Below are positions 33,880 through 46,270 of a stretch of 64,000 bases of DNA, piece by piece. Below the pieces are notes generated by a model. The model saw nothing but the letters and a program-made list of their open reading frames with translations, did no database searches and was not told where the DNA came from. The stretch comes from Numida meleagris (lineage: Eukaryota; Chordata; Aves; Galliformes; Numididae), in the NCBI RefSeq assembly GCF_002078875.1, contig NC_034411.1, forward strand, positions 6,576,917 through 6,640,916. The letters run 5' to 3'. The translations under genes and the position numbers were made by a program. Within the stretch, counting starts at the first letter, position 1; the number at the start of each line of letters is the position of its first letter.

Positions 33880-34300
33880 TTTCTAATATGTTCCCTTTAT
33901 TAGTTATTAATTTTGTCTTTGTGGCTACCATCTATTTCACCCCATTGCACGCATTTCCTGCTGATTTAGAGATTAATACATTAATATCTCTCTTTCATAT
34001 TCAGAAGTGGGTAACTCTTCCTCCTGTGATATAATAAACAGACTTCTAACCTTCTTTTGGATAACTCAGGCACCTTATGGAAGTACGTCAGGTCAACATA
34101 ATACCTTTAGCCAAACCTGTAATTTTATTAGTGATTGCGTGGTTGATAAGACTTGTCTTTTTTCCCCCCTCCATAAAGCAATGTAATAATTAGTATTAAT
34201 TAGCATTAATTACATTCTTCTTTATTTTCATACTTATCTCATCCAATATCATCCTTTTCATGACTTTTCACTGAGCTGGTGGAAGGCCATTCATCCTATT
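33880..34300. promoter_or_regulatory. candidate conserved block with homeodomain-site cluster
   Basis: At 34184-34214 three TAAT/ATTA units follow one another (taataattagtattaattagcattaattac). Upstream are 'gagattaatacattaatatc' (about 33969-33988) and 'gaagtacgtcaggtcaacat' (a TGACCT-type nuclear-receptor half site in reverse). Repeat-free, non-coding. Confidence 0.4.
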
Positions 34301-35927
34301 TAGATTTTTAAAAACACTTTCCAGACATTAGCTTACTTCCAGACAGTAGATTAGGCAAATCAAAGACAAGGGGGGAAAATCTATGGCAAGCACATTGCAG
34401 TGCTAAGAACATTTAAAGAATCTAGGTACAGAGCTCCTGTACCATGGCTGGAAATAAAAACCCCACAGTTAATCTGAATGTCTCTCCTGTTATACAGGTA
34501 TACAGTGACCACCCCAGAACCAGCACAGAGAATCTCTTAATATGCTATGAGAAGCTGAAAATAGACTGTGTTGTATTGTGGCTGTGGAAGTGCAGAGCTC
34601 AGTGGTTTCCCTTTAGTTCTAATGGTGACTGTCTTTGGGTTTCAGGAGGTTTCTAAAATGGAAGACGTCTATCCTAGAGAGAAATTCTTGCAAGTAACAT
34701 TCCTCTTAATCTCAACATTTCTTTGGTTTTGTTGTTAAACAAAAGCACCAATTGCTTAGAAAACTGTCCAGGATTTGCTGTTCCAAGCCTTTTGGGAAGT
34801 GAATTTGAGTTCGTGCTTGCTGTGGATCGGGATTTCCCAGAAGCATTTTAGTCGTCAGTCCAGTTGAAAGGCAAGAATAAGTCTTTTAGAACATATTCCT
34901 CTTCCTTCTTAAGATATACAAAATCTGTATCTGGCAGGTGCAGGGTCAAGTGATGCAGTTTTATGGCTGTACATCAAGTACTCGATACCAGTCAGTTCAG
35001 GAGAATTTGGCTGGTATTTCTCAAGGTAAGAATCTGTATAACCTGCATTATTGGCTGGGCATGGTGTTCAGTTTACACCATTCTATTACGTTTCCCAGAA
35101 AAAAAGGTGAATGTCACAGTTTAGTTATCTTCATTTATTTCAGAGAGGGGAAATCATTTACCAATTTTTTCAGACTGATTTGAGAATCTGCTTAAAAGGA
35201 AATGGTAGAGATAGTAGATTTTCCCCTGTTCTTGATGTACCAGCAAATCTTATTTTGTTTCTCCTCCCAGAACTTTCAACAAGTTCCTCTATTTACAGAT
35301 TTGACATCTGATAAATAATCAGAATCAGATTACAATATTAGTCTAACAGATTGCAGTTTTCCACAAGAACAAATAAAAAATGACTGTGCTGTTTAAAATA
35401 GTCCTTTGAGTTTATGGGCATCAGATAATAATCTAGAAACATCTGTAATACTAAAGGAAAAGTTTGTAATGCTACAGGAACCACTTCAAATATCACTGCC
35501 ATTTTAATTCTTGCAGCATTAATGTTGTTGATAAACATTGAAAATAAGTTTTCAATTTTTCAAGAAAAAAAAAAAAACAAAAAAAAATGCGTTAGTGATG
35601 GAATTCCAGCAAATGCTAGTAACTCTTTCTTATAGACACTCCATGGTGAGCTATGGAATTCCAAGACCGTTCCAGTTGCTTACATTCAGTTGAGTTCCAT
35701 GATGTTTATTCCCTCTCTCCTTATCGACTAGTTTTGGGGTGTAGATGAGTTGTGGTGTCTCTGGGCAGGGAATGATATGCAAAACACTTAGGTTCTTCAG
35801 CATCAGAATTTAGTTGAAATGAAACTGTGGACTTTAAGCTTCCCAACTCAGTGTCCTCGTCAGCAAAGCAAAGGTGGTTGAGAAGAACGTTCTCATTTAA
35901 GCTTGCTTAAATGAAGTTTTTTGTCAG
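34301..35927. other. unique non-coding DNA, no gene seen
   Basis: Ordinary sequence with an A-rich tract at 35564-35587. Frames 34444-34656, 34938-35183, 35111-35311 (+) and 35338-35538 (-) are unremarkable. Confidence 0.55.
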
Positions 35928-36092
35928 GTTAATAGAAACAGAATAATTTAGATTGGCAAGGAACTTTGGAGGTCATCTGATTGGCTCCCCCTCTGCTCTT
36001 AGAATGGCAAGCTAGGATCGGGCTACTCCTGGTCTTGTACAGTAGAGCTCTGAGAAACTCCAGGACTGGAGATTCCACAACAGATAATTTTT
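35928..36092 (-). repeat. older CR1 LINE 3' end
   Basis: 'gaaacagaataatttagatt' followed by 'ggcaaggaactttggaggtcatctgattgg' and 'aggactggagattccacaac' is the reverse complement of a CR1 tail (agaatcatttaggttggaa.agacctc..aagatcatc...gatggagattccacaacc). Minus strand, about 165 bp, well diverged. Confidence 0.8.
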
Positions 36093-39000
36093 ACCATGTG
36101 TTCTGTGATGTAAATGTATTGGCCTTTTGTTTTATGTGTGCCTCAGCCTTAGGTTTTTACACTGTTTAATCCTCAGTATCTACAACAAAAGCAATAGCTT
36201 ATAGAGAAAGAATGAGATATGACATCTGAAAAATGTGCCAGAAGCAGAGCTGCCTTATAAGTTCCAAATATTTTTCAATGAGAAAAAAACCACAATGAAA
36301 TTTCAAAACACATCCTTAGAGGTAACAGCTGACGATAGCTTCTAGTGCACAGTTTGGCTTTTAGTTAGTGTGCTAGTAATGGTTAGTTCCTTAAGCAAGT
36401 TGAAGGGGGGAAAAAAAGCTAAAATCCCATTAATTTGGATGTGAATATGGTGGGCCATCCACAACACTGTGTTACGACAAAAGTAAATTTTTGTTTTTCT
36501 TTTAAAAGTTCCTTTATATTCATATGATTTATACAAGGACAACAGCTGAGCTTATGTATGTAATCGGTTGACTTCTGAAGGTGAGCAGTATGGGATATAG
36601 TTAAAACTAATTAAATGGATCAAAATTGGCAGAGGAACAAAGTGTAAAAATAAACATAATCATGAGGGAAAGGTATTTCTAATTAAATTGTCAAAAATGT
36701 CAATTAAAAAAGGTTTTATTTAAAAACAAACAAAAAATTCATCTAAAAGGCCATGGGGAGAGTCATCAAAAAGTAACTAAGTTGAAGAAGAGCTTAAGCA
36801 GCAAAGGTGGGTATCTGCAGCCCTAACTACAGTAGAATCTGGCTAGTCTGAAGTCTTTTGTATCATACTGCTACTCAAATGAGTGAAAATTTGTGCAGAC
36901 ATAGTGCAACGTCTCCTTTCACATTCACATGCATTCTTTAGATGAACTAGCATTTCTTTTCACTGAATGTGAGTTTAGCTAAATATGAGTTTCACTGAAT
37001 ATGAGCAAGCAATGATGTTTAAACTAGTGCTTTAAAATATCAGCACTAGACCCAACTAGTCTGCAGTGGCTGCAGTGAATTACTAACAAAGCTGTCCAGA
37101 TACATTTTGGTAATAATACATTGGATAGAACAGTACAGCATGTATAGTGCCAGTACAACAAACATCGCTGCATCCAAACTAAGGTACATCATCAGTAAAT
37201 GTAGTTCTATCATAACCCATCACAAGCAACAAACACAAGGCTCCTGAGAGACTGAATGAATTAAAGAAGTTTATATACAACACTTAATGTATTGGGTGAT
37301 GACACTGTTACTCTGTTGTCTCAGACACTGTCTTCCACATCTAAGATTTCCAAGTTTATGACGCGTCGCATACTGTGCCTTACATTAACTGTTGTCTGGC
37401 AATGCTTGACTTCCATTACCTTCCATATCTATCACTATTCTATAACCATTCTTAAGAGCTACTTGTTGTTACCTTTCTTTTTTGTAATATAACGTCGGAG
37501 AGAATTTCTTTGCTCACTTCCTGGACTGATTCCAATGTGTCTTAGGTAAAAGCTGTCATGCTTTAAATACTCTGCACAGCCCAGATGTTAGAAAGTCAGC
37601 CTAAAGTCTGAAAGCATTAACTACCTGTTCAATGTTTTAGATCACCAGAACAGCTGGCAGAAATTTTTAAAATGTTATTTTCCTTTTTTTTTAATTAAAA
37701 AAAAAAAATCAAAACCTGGCAGCCTTGGAATTATGAAGGTACTGTTGCAGCCACAAGGGAAGCTGCAAGTGCTCTCCTGTGCCAGCTGGCTTGCTTTGTA
37801 CAGCTCCAAAGATGTGGTAGCACCTCTCTCAGGTGCTGCAATGGTTTGCTTATCTAAAAGTACCCTGCAGTCTGCTGAGTGCCTCTGGAAGGTTCCCAGG
37901 TACAGTGGGCACCCTGACTGTAGCGGCTGGCATCACATCCATTTTTAGAGCTCTTCCTTCCACTTTCTGCTTTTCTTTAGCTTGCTGTGAGAAGTTTTCT
38001 TGCTTTCTTCCTTCATATTTTGCAGTGTCCGTGTTTGCTACAGATGTGGGAAGCAGTGGTTAAACCCTTCCCTCCTTCACCTCCCCCTTTTTTTAATCTG
38101 TCTTCAGCAAATAATGGTGCCATTATCTTTCGACAGCAGGATTGGATGGCATTAGGTATCTTCGCTCATTCAGTGCATCACTCAAATAAGTCAAAGAATA
38201 TATTAGATAGGATCACAAATTTATCTGTCCAATGTCATACACCAGCATAGCACAAGAAGGGCTGCTCAAATTGATTGAATTGGGTTTTCCTACAGTGCTG
38301 CTTTGTGTACAGTGGAAAATATCTGGTATCAAACAATCTCCAGGAGCAGCAGCCACGGTACGGCCAAACACTGCTAATACTGAATGATCTCAGAAAACAT
38401 GAGCAGGAGAATCAATGTTCCACTTGCTTCGTATAAGTGGTCTATGTTATAAAAGCCACTACTAGATAAAGGTTAGATAGTGCTGCGTTCAGAGCCTAGC
38501 TTGTATGTCATAAGAAGGGTGTTTCAAGCATGAACCCTGATCTCACAAATGTTCGTAAGTGTCCTTAGATCTAGGTGACTAAAGCAATCAATACAGATGT
38601 CAGCCATTTTAAAATAAATAACTAAAAGACTCCAATGGTTTCACAGTATTTCTGCCCATAGATTTTTCCATTACGGACTTCTTGCATTCAGCCCTTTACA
38701 AATGTTAGTTAGTCACCTGGGTCAAGCACAGAGGACAAATAAAGACTCCATGGTGATGGGAGATTGTCAGTGTTAGCCTTCAGAGAAGAAAATCACAGAA
38801 ATATGCCCAAGGGAGCGTGAAATGGAAGCTTCTGCTAGGAAAAGCTTTCAGCTGAGGAAAGCTCATTCTGACTTCCTCTCATAGTATCGAATAAAGGGTT
38901 CACGCAGGTTCCTTTTCCAGGTCCTGCAAGGCCAGAGCTGGTGCTTTTGATGCATCTTAACTCAAGCAGCGGGAAAGATAAGCTCCAGGGATTTGGTTCC

Positions 39001-40509
39001 TTGATGGAGATGCTGTTTGGCCTGGGGGGTGAAAAGGACATGGGTTTAGCTCCTCCCACCCCTGCATTTCTGAGAGGTTGTTCTCATTATGCTTCCACTA
39101 CAGTCTGGGAAGCTTGTGGTGGGTTATGTTATACTCAGGAATAACAGCTCTTCAGGTGATCAGTTATTTTTTGTTGTGGTGGGTTTTTTTCCCTCTCCTT
39201 TAAGCTCCAATGGGCTTACAAATAAGCAAATTCCTCCTCTGCACTAATTCTGATAGGAATAGGACCTGCTTCAGCCTTCTTCTGCTGGCTTCTGTTGTGC
39301 TAAGTCAGTGCTGCAGTGGGCAGCCTGACTCTCACTCTGTTTCTACCCTGTTCTGTCATGCTAAAAATCACGCTGATAAAACTTTTTGATTTAGGCCCTT
39401 GTTGTCTCCAAGAAAGAAGGAATTATTTATAATCAGAGAGGACTGGGTTTTCATCACTACAGATTGATGCATGTTTTAAAGCATTCACCTTTAAGGTATC
39501 CAGAATACAATCTGCTTGATCCTCTGTGGATTGTAAATTTCTAGAGTTGGGCGTCTTTGTTCTTCTTGTCTGCTGAGGAAAGCTTTATGATCAGTATTAC
39601 ATTATCTTATCTGTTGCACTGCAGAACTGGGACCCTTCTACACATCAGGAAGCCTTTACTTTCGTACCAATGAAGTGCTTCTTAGACCAGGGTTCATCCC
39701 TAATAAGCAACTTGAGAATTGCACCTGAATTAAGAAATACTTTTCCCCTCTGTGTGCCCTGAGCTTCAGAATATCAAGGAGCCTACATGCTTAGATCCAA
39801 AGGCAGCTTACAGTCTAACAGCTTTTTTATCACCTTCCATCAGGCAAAAAAAAAGCCTCCAGGTGGATTAAGCTGTGTATATAAGAAGCTTACAAGGTAG
39901 CAGGTGTCAAGTCCCAGTAAAGGTCATTCCATTAGGGCTATTCTCTTCTCAGACACAGCTTTCCTTGCGGACTTCTGTAAAACTGCCACTGAGACATTGG
40001 TACGCTGTTTCACAGGGCAGAGATGTTTGGCAAAATGCTGAAGCGTGCGCAGAATTTTGCCCAGGGATTTTAGGCTGGAGTCTAGCTTTTAGAGTGGCTC
40101 ACAAAAAGTACAGGGTTGTGGCTGGAGAATGGTAGCAGGGTAGGAATAATACTTTCCCCTGTTTCTAATACTGCTGGCCTAGAAAGGCCAGATTAGATGG
40201 ACAGAAAGCTGTGTCAACAGCATTCCACAAAAATCAAAATCCTTACTGTGTTATGATTAAGAACCCGGAATGAATGTGAAACACACTTGGTGCATCCAGT
40301 GTCTATTGTTACTAGATGAAAGGAGAAAGACTTGCTATAAATATGAGTAAAAATCACACGACAACTCATTTTGCCAGACATTTCAAGGCTTGAGCAGACA
40401 GCATTCAGTCAGCACTCTCAGATCATATTTCTGATTGTATCTTCACAACAAGGATCAGAAACAGAGTTTCCTTTTCATTTCTTATTTTTCCCCTCTTTTT
40501 TTTCTATAG
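36093..40509. other. unique non-coding DNA, no gene seen
   Basis: Long unique stretch without recognised genes or repeats. It has A/T runs (37685-37708) and short direct repeats of 'tgagtttagctaaatatgag' type near 36969-37005. Small frames near 37733-38250 and 39875-40135 show no domain. A weak acceptor/donor pair at 38108-38155 was judged too short to call. Confidence 0.5.
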
Positions 40510-40606
40510 ATATGATGTAACTCAAGCATCTCTGGCTGTGCACATGTGCCTTTCCTGCCCAGTCTGCTCGGTGTATGTTTGCCCCTGGCTGCAGGTATAC
40601 GGGGAG
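40510..40606 (+). other. candidate exon, one open frame
   Basis: A very long polypyrimidine acceptor (tttcccctcttttttttctatag) ends at 40509. Donors ctgcag|gtatac (40595) or gggag|gtgagc (40607) follow. Of three frames only one is open (YDVTQASLAVHMCLSCPVCS...). The peptide is unrecognised; the Cys spacing is not a known motif. Chance is a real alternative. Confidence 0.22.
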
Positions 40607-40699
40607 GTGAGCAGGTGGAGGAGGTCAGCAAGGCACAATGCTATTTTCAACATTTGATAAAGCTGCTGTAACCAATCTCTCAGAGAGGAATAGTTTGGA

Positions 40700-41365
40700 A
40701 AACTTAGTCAAGCTTTTGCTTTCTCAAAGCACGCAGTATGAAAGCCTACTTAGAAATAAGGCTAAAGAAGTTACTTGAAGCAGACATCCATCCTTCACAG
40801 AATTGGCCTACAATCCTGCTGTAGCCGTATACAAACAAGGCTATTTGTCAGGAAAGAAGCGTTGAGAAATCTGGAATCTCTTCAAACAGCAAAGAATTCA
40901 AAGTTCTGAAGTATCTGTGAAGCAGAAAGCCTGCCAGATAATTATGAAGGTTAAGGACATTGCAGAGAAGTCAAATGATTTTGCAGCTTCTGTCTTCACT
41001 TCAGAGATCTTGAGCAAATACCTACTTTTGAGGCAGTAAAGATGAGCCATCCATTGACTGACATGTCAATAGACAAAATGTTACAGGCAGCTGATAAATC
41101 AAAGGGCAGTAAATCATCAGTAAATATATACCTAAGAGTTGTGAAGGGTTTTAAAATAGACTGGCTGAACCACTGGGAGGAAAAGTGCATTCTTGTTAAA
41201 GTAATCTATTATACTGGAAGACAAAGAGTAGCACAGGTTTATCTATAATTTAAGTATGTTTCAGTAAGGACTCGGGGAATTTCATGATAGTAAGCTTTGT
41301 TTTGGTACCTGAGAGATTGGTTGAACTGACATTGAAGACCACATTATAAAATAACAGTCATGATG
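40700..41365 (+). repeat. ancient CR1/L3-type LINE, ORF2 reverse-transcriptase region remnant
   Basis: Text follows the linker and early reverse-transcriptase part of CR1-group ORF2: 'ggttaaggacattgcagaga' + 'agtcaaatgattttgcagcttctgtcttcacttcaga'. Then comes 'ggcagctgataaatcaaagg' + 'gcagtaaatcatcagtaaatatatacctaagagtt' (the family's 'sKSpGpDgi..rvLk' stretch). Further on, 'gtacctgagagattggttga' resembles the '..vPgKlvE.i..' stretch. Multiple stops and indels break the frame. Plus strand, about 650 bp, both ends uncertain. Confidence 0.72.
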
Positions 41366-42300
41366 TTTGCTTCAGTCGGCATCGTTTCTACGGATTTAGT
41401 GTGGCTAGAAAAGAACCACGTGACAAGTTATTTGGGTTTCAGAACGGCAAGCAGCTTTACTGCAAGTTTCATAATGGGCTCTCCTGAAAGTGAGAAGCGC
41501 AGTGGTGTGAGTGATAACAGGTTATTGAACATCAGCTGGTCCAACGGCAATTACCTGTGTGCATGCCCTTCATCTGCAGCGGTGGTGAGGAACTTGGAGT
41601 TACGTATATCCTCCTCTATAGCAGGAGTCCAACTATGCTTCATTTTGTAGAAGGTCTAGAAAAGATGAGTTCAGTATACCTGTTCATTTGCGAGTTGGTT
41701 TAGAAAAGTGAAAGAGCAGATTGAAATGCATCGGAAGAGATACCTTGTAGGCAGTGCAAACATAAGCTGGTGGAAACTGGTGGTATGAATCCACACAGGC
41801 TTCGTTTCTAGGTCAAGTTTAGATATCTCTGTGTCGAATGAAGGCTTGCACATTCACATTAGATGGAAATAAAAACAGCCCTGAGGGCAAACAGTCCTTC
41901 AGGCTTTAGAACATAAACTGTACTCTGAGCAGTGGGAGGAGGAAGAATATTCCTGAGAGGGTTAGACCCTAGCTGTTCTCCGGGGGATTTCCTTTGCTTA
42001 TCCACTGAAGCTTTTTGTATTGGTTGCTGTAAGAGCATCCCTGCTACATGAATCTGATCCAGTATGTCAATTCCTGTGTTCCTCATGTGATATAATGACT
42101 ATCAGTTGAAGCATACATTAGATCATGACACCATGGAGGGCTTCTGCTTGCTGTTGCTGAGCTTGACATTTCAGCAGCTCCACTGAGTCCTATACTTGCT
42201 AAATTCTGAGCTCCCCCTTGATTTGGTGGTGCAATTTTTCATGTTTCTTATAATCATGCTCTTCATGTTGATCCTACTTGGCAAATGATAGCAAGCTTGT
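41366..42300. other. unique non-coding DNA, no gene seen
   Basis: Could include further decayed LINE sequence just after 41365, but I cannot align it. Frames 41360-41650 (+) and 41859-42086 (-) are unremarkable. Confidence 0.5.
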
Positions 42301-42900
42301 GAGCTTTGAAGGCTGGCTTGAAAACTGTGAACTCTGAAGATCTTTTCCCTTTTTTTCGCTTTAAATATTTTATCTCCCAGCCTGGAATTATTCATTGGAT
42401 TAATGTGCGAGCTGCTCCCTTTGGAAAGAGACTGGCTGTGAGGACTTCCCCTCTATTTCTTCTTGAAAGGAGACCGTTTACGTTCAGAGCCACTGTTCTT
42501 GCAGCATAGCTGGTTTTGAGAAAGCATTTTCTCCAGAGAGAGCCTCTTTGGTTCGGAGCAGCTGCCGCTGGCAAGCCTGACTGGAAGAGATCTTGTCTCC
42601 TGTGGTTTGGGCTAAGTGGAGCCCCCGTGGCAGGGAGGTACTGCTGCTGGAGCAGGGCCAGACGCAGCAAGTGTGCGCAGGAGCCTTTGCAGCACGGCTT
42701 CCCTCTGCTCTTGTGGCTGGCTGACACGGAGCCCGTCCCTGGTGGCCCTAACTGAGCAGGACTTCGGGGCTGTGGCATGGACTGCTGGAGGAGGGTGGCC
42801 AGTGGCATCTCTCTGGGGATGGATCTGATGGCTGGGATTTGTAATACGGGCCTTGTGCTTGGATGTTTGCTTATAGAAATCACTGCTAGGCAATATCACT
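42300..42900. other. GC-richer unique block with overlapping frames on both strands
   Basis: GC rises between about 42540 and 42830, opening frames of up to 163 residues on the minus strand and 60-80 on the plus strand. The long minus frame begins at a GTG, not an ATG. None has recognisable domains. Possibly part of a lncRNA exon, but no splice pair stands out. Confidence 0.3.
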
Positions 42901-45829
42901 TTCGGAATGCGTTTGATTTAGTTTTGATGCCGTTGCTGTGCTTAACATTTTAGTGTGTATTTAATAAACGCAATGAAACCTGCACTGCTGTCCACCTCCA
43001 TTAGGCAGCCTTGTCTGTGGGAGCCACTTTAAGGGATCCCTGTGGTTTCTCCTGCAGTTCTGTCTGACCTTTAGATGAGGACGCCCTCAGCTAGGCTCCT
43101 GACTATTCTCGCTCCCTTGGGTGGACTGCCTATGACAGGTTTCAGTCTGTTTCACTAATAACCATTTGTCATAACTTCTGTGTGCATGCGTAGGTGTGCG
43201 TAGTCTTGCTGGCTTTCTCTTTTTTCGCTTCTGTTCTGGAGTTGATCTCTCATCAGGTGGTCCTGGTTCATTTTGCTTTGGGCGACTGTAACAGTATATT
43301 TCAATTATTTCCTTTCACCAATTCCTTTTGAGAGAGGATATATCTTATAATGCGTACGTCTGCTTGAGTAATACGGCGTTAGCTAATTCACATTTTCTTT
43401 AGCATTCTTGGTGCCATTGTTAATTATTTCACCTCCCTTCTCCATTCTTCATCTCTTGCCATTTGTGCTTCCAATGAACGTTCTGTACTATTGTGGATGG
43501 TACATGTCTGGAACTTATAAATGATTTTACTTCTAGCACCATAAACTTTCTCTGTGTTTTATAACTGCAGAAGTAGCGCCTAGAAATTCAAATGTAGATT
43601 TTATTGTAGCAGCCACTGCATAAATAATAAAAGAAAATACCTTCCTGGTATATCTTAAAGTTATCTGCACAAAAATACGTTAATATGCTCCTAATTAGAT
43701 ATAAAGGGAAACTGAGGAACATGAAGCTACCTATTCACAGTCAGTTTTCAGCTTTGGCTCAATGCTGCAGACACAGATGTACCCGTTCAGAGCCCCAGGT
43801 GCACGGCTTGAGTAGGGTGCTGAGCTCTGGGCAGGGGCTGGAGTGGGATTCAGACTGCAGTCACCCACTTGCAAGATCCTGGCACTGGAGCAGAGTATTC
43901 CAGGGCACTACACTGAAGACCTGGCTCTTACTTATAACACTATACTCACTTTTCATTTTCTTTCTGTAGGAACGACTTGTATCCCCATTATATTTAATGT
44001 AGTTTTCATTTTACTCCTGGTATCAGTTCTAGGCAGCTGAGCCCTTGCTGGTTAGGTGGCATCAGTCTCTTTCTGTCAGTGAAAACTAAACAGAATTCTT
44101 TCTTTTTTTTTTTTCTTTTTTTTTTTGTCTCTCTCCACACATGAAATGTTGGAAAAGGTGCAGCAGAAAACAAATGGCCAACTATTTCACAATCTGTTTT
44201 TCAGTGGGTTTAGTTAAAGGCAGTATTCCAGAGGCAGAAAAGCAATCTTTATCATGGTAATAGTTTTAAATCTAAATAATCTATGATGTGTACAGTTATT
44301 TATTTCAGCTTCTCTACAGCAATATGCTGGGGCTTGCTGATTTGGAGGGGAACCAAAACATGTGCTCTGATTGAAGTAATCAGAAAATGTGGATTTCAGT
44401 AGCTTCTGAAATACAGACATTGATGTTGGTGCATGTGAAGGTACTTGAGCATCTCGCGCCAGCTGTGCTTTTATTGTTGTTGTTATTATTATTATTTAAA
44501 AGGAAAGGAAGAAAGAGTGAATGAGAGGAAAAGAGAGAAAGAGGAAAAAGAAAGGACCTTTGGCAGTAACTGCTTGAGTCACATCATGGCTGTGAACGTG
44601 TTTTGTGCCAGTGAAGAAGGATGCCAGAAGGAGTGAGGCAGCCTTGCTGGTTCTGCGCTGTCTGTCTGCAGAGGCTCTGCGTAACCACTTGCCTGGTCCT
44701 CCCAATGGCAGGAAAAATGGGGCACAGGAAGGGGGAATTGGTTGTGATATGCATATATACATATGAACATGCAGATGTTTCCACATGAATGAAGCCATGG
44801 TGCTTACTAGCGCTGCCTTCGCTGTCCCAGGCTAGATTAGAAATGAATTTGCATGTATTTTCTGTCAGGATCAGTTCGTTTGGAAAAATAGGGTTTGAAC
44901 ATAGAAACAATACACAAAATGAATCTGTTCCCTAAGCTTCTCTCCCTCCTTGTTGAAACCCAGTGAACCTCACCTGTAAATTTATAATCAAGAGCTGGTC
45001 TCGTTATCTCGCCGCAGCTAGAGGTGGTAGAACCACTGTAGTATTTGACTTCAGTATGTCATCTTGGGGTATCCAAAGAATAGGAAGAGCTGGAAGTGCC
45101 TCTTCGAAGATCTTGCTGTTTGCTACGTGAAAGGATACATTTTACTAAAGAATTTTAATCTATTAAAAATGTAGAAACAGGCAAACAAATACCTGTTTAG
45201 CAAACAAGCACTGTCCAAGCTAGAGAGTAAAGCTGGTCGTGATTGCATTTGAGGTTCGGGTTAGGCCAGCACATCTGTAGGCCCCATGCACAGCACAGCA
45301 CGTGAATTATTTCTGTTTTACAGGAATACCATCTGCAAAGAGGCTGTGACTTGGGTAAGAGGTAGGTGCATCAGTTTGCATGCTTTGCTGTTTCCTCAGT
45401 GCCAGCCAGTATTTATTGATAAGTCCTTGTATTCCATTACATGTTTTCACACACAAACACCCACATACACACACATAAGGCTCAAGATTTTTAAAGCCAA
45501 CCACGAGTTAAGAGCCTAACTGAAGCATCTTTTGGAAACCCTCCTTTCAGGATGTGCAGTACATCTCATACCTCTCATTCTAGATGGCTAAACTTCATCT
45601 GCTCAGTGCTATTGTTTTCCTTTGACAGGACTCTGCATCCCAGAGAAAACTGGGTTTTCCTTGTAGAAATGAGGACCCAACTAAATATTTTGTCATGGTT
45701 GGTGACACCGATAAGGAAAAACCCCTCCAAGCATAAGATGGTATCAGAAATTATCTCCCTTTTTCCCCCTGTAACATATGTTAAATTAGCCGCTAAGCCT
45801 TGAAGCTGTGCATACCTGATGATTAATTT
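42901..45829. other. unique non-coding DNA with simple tracts
   Basis: No gene seen. Simple tracts: T-rich 44099-44126, TTG/TTA repeats 44473-44497 and a purine-only run at 44498-44556. A tiny splice-bounded segment (45324-45354, acceptor tttctgttttacag, donor tgg|gtaaga) was judged too short to call. Confidence 0.55.
44498..44556 (+). repeat. nearly pure purine tract
   Basis: About 59 nt of A/G with only two or three pyrimidines (aaaaggaaaggaagaaagag... to ...gaggaaaaagaaagg), next to (TTG)n/(TTA)n. Such tracts can adopt triplex (H-DNA) structure. Confidence 0.85.
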
Positions 45830-46270
45830 ATGTTATTTTGTAGTTTTGTTGTGTTTCTTTATTTTTAAATAGGTTCTCTCATGCTAGATTTACAGCACTG
45901 CAGAATTTCACAATGTTGCAATGCTGTCTTCAATTCAGCCGCTTCATATTGAAATTTCACACACAATAATTGGCTGACCTTCACAGCTATGGCAGAAACT
46001 AATTAAAGCTGTAAGGCTTTGCTAGCAATGCTTTTGTGTGAAATGTGAAGTTTGGTGATAATGAAATATGGGGTGCAGATGTTATTGTCTCAGATTGTCT
46101 GTGCCCTTGGTTCACACTAATGAAGAACAGCAATTATTAAACAAAAAGTATTTTCGACCATTAATTATTTGTGTTTTGATAGACTAAATGTCCCAGCAGC
46201 AGCTCCTTCTTCTTCACTTCTTCAAAAAGTCATTTAATGTCACTTTACAAGCTAATGCGAAAGTCCCCAG
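45830..46270. promoter_or_regulatory. candidate conserved enhancer block
   Basis: Dense, repeat-free factor-site text: 'cacaatgttgcaatgctgtc' (C/EBP-like), 'cacacacaataattggctga' (CAATAATTG homeodomain), 'gaaactaattaaagctgtaa', 'cagcaattattaaacaaaaa' (FOX-like AAACAAA) and 'cgaccattaattatttgtgt'. Non-coding. Comparable in character to known deep-conserved elements. Confidence 0.5.

Noticed and set aside
38108..38155. 48-nt exon candidate (acceptor ctgtcttcag, donor attag|gtatct)
   Set aside because: Short with a weak donor. Such pairs are expected often by chance.
42392..42883. 163-residue minus-strand frame
   Set aside because: Begins at GTG, lies in GC-rich DNA that opens several frames at once, and has no recognisable family.
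42959..42985. 'aataaacgcaatgaaacctg', resembling the polyadenylation part of an avian retroviral LTR
   Set aside because: No surrounding LTR text, inverted ends or target duplication. The resemblance is confined to a few bases.
45324..45354. About 31-nt exon candidate
   Set aside because: Too short to distinguish from chance despite a good acceptor and gtaaga donor.
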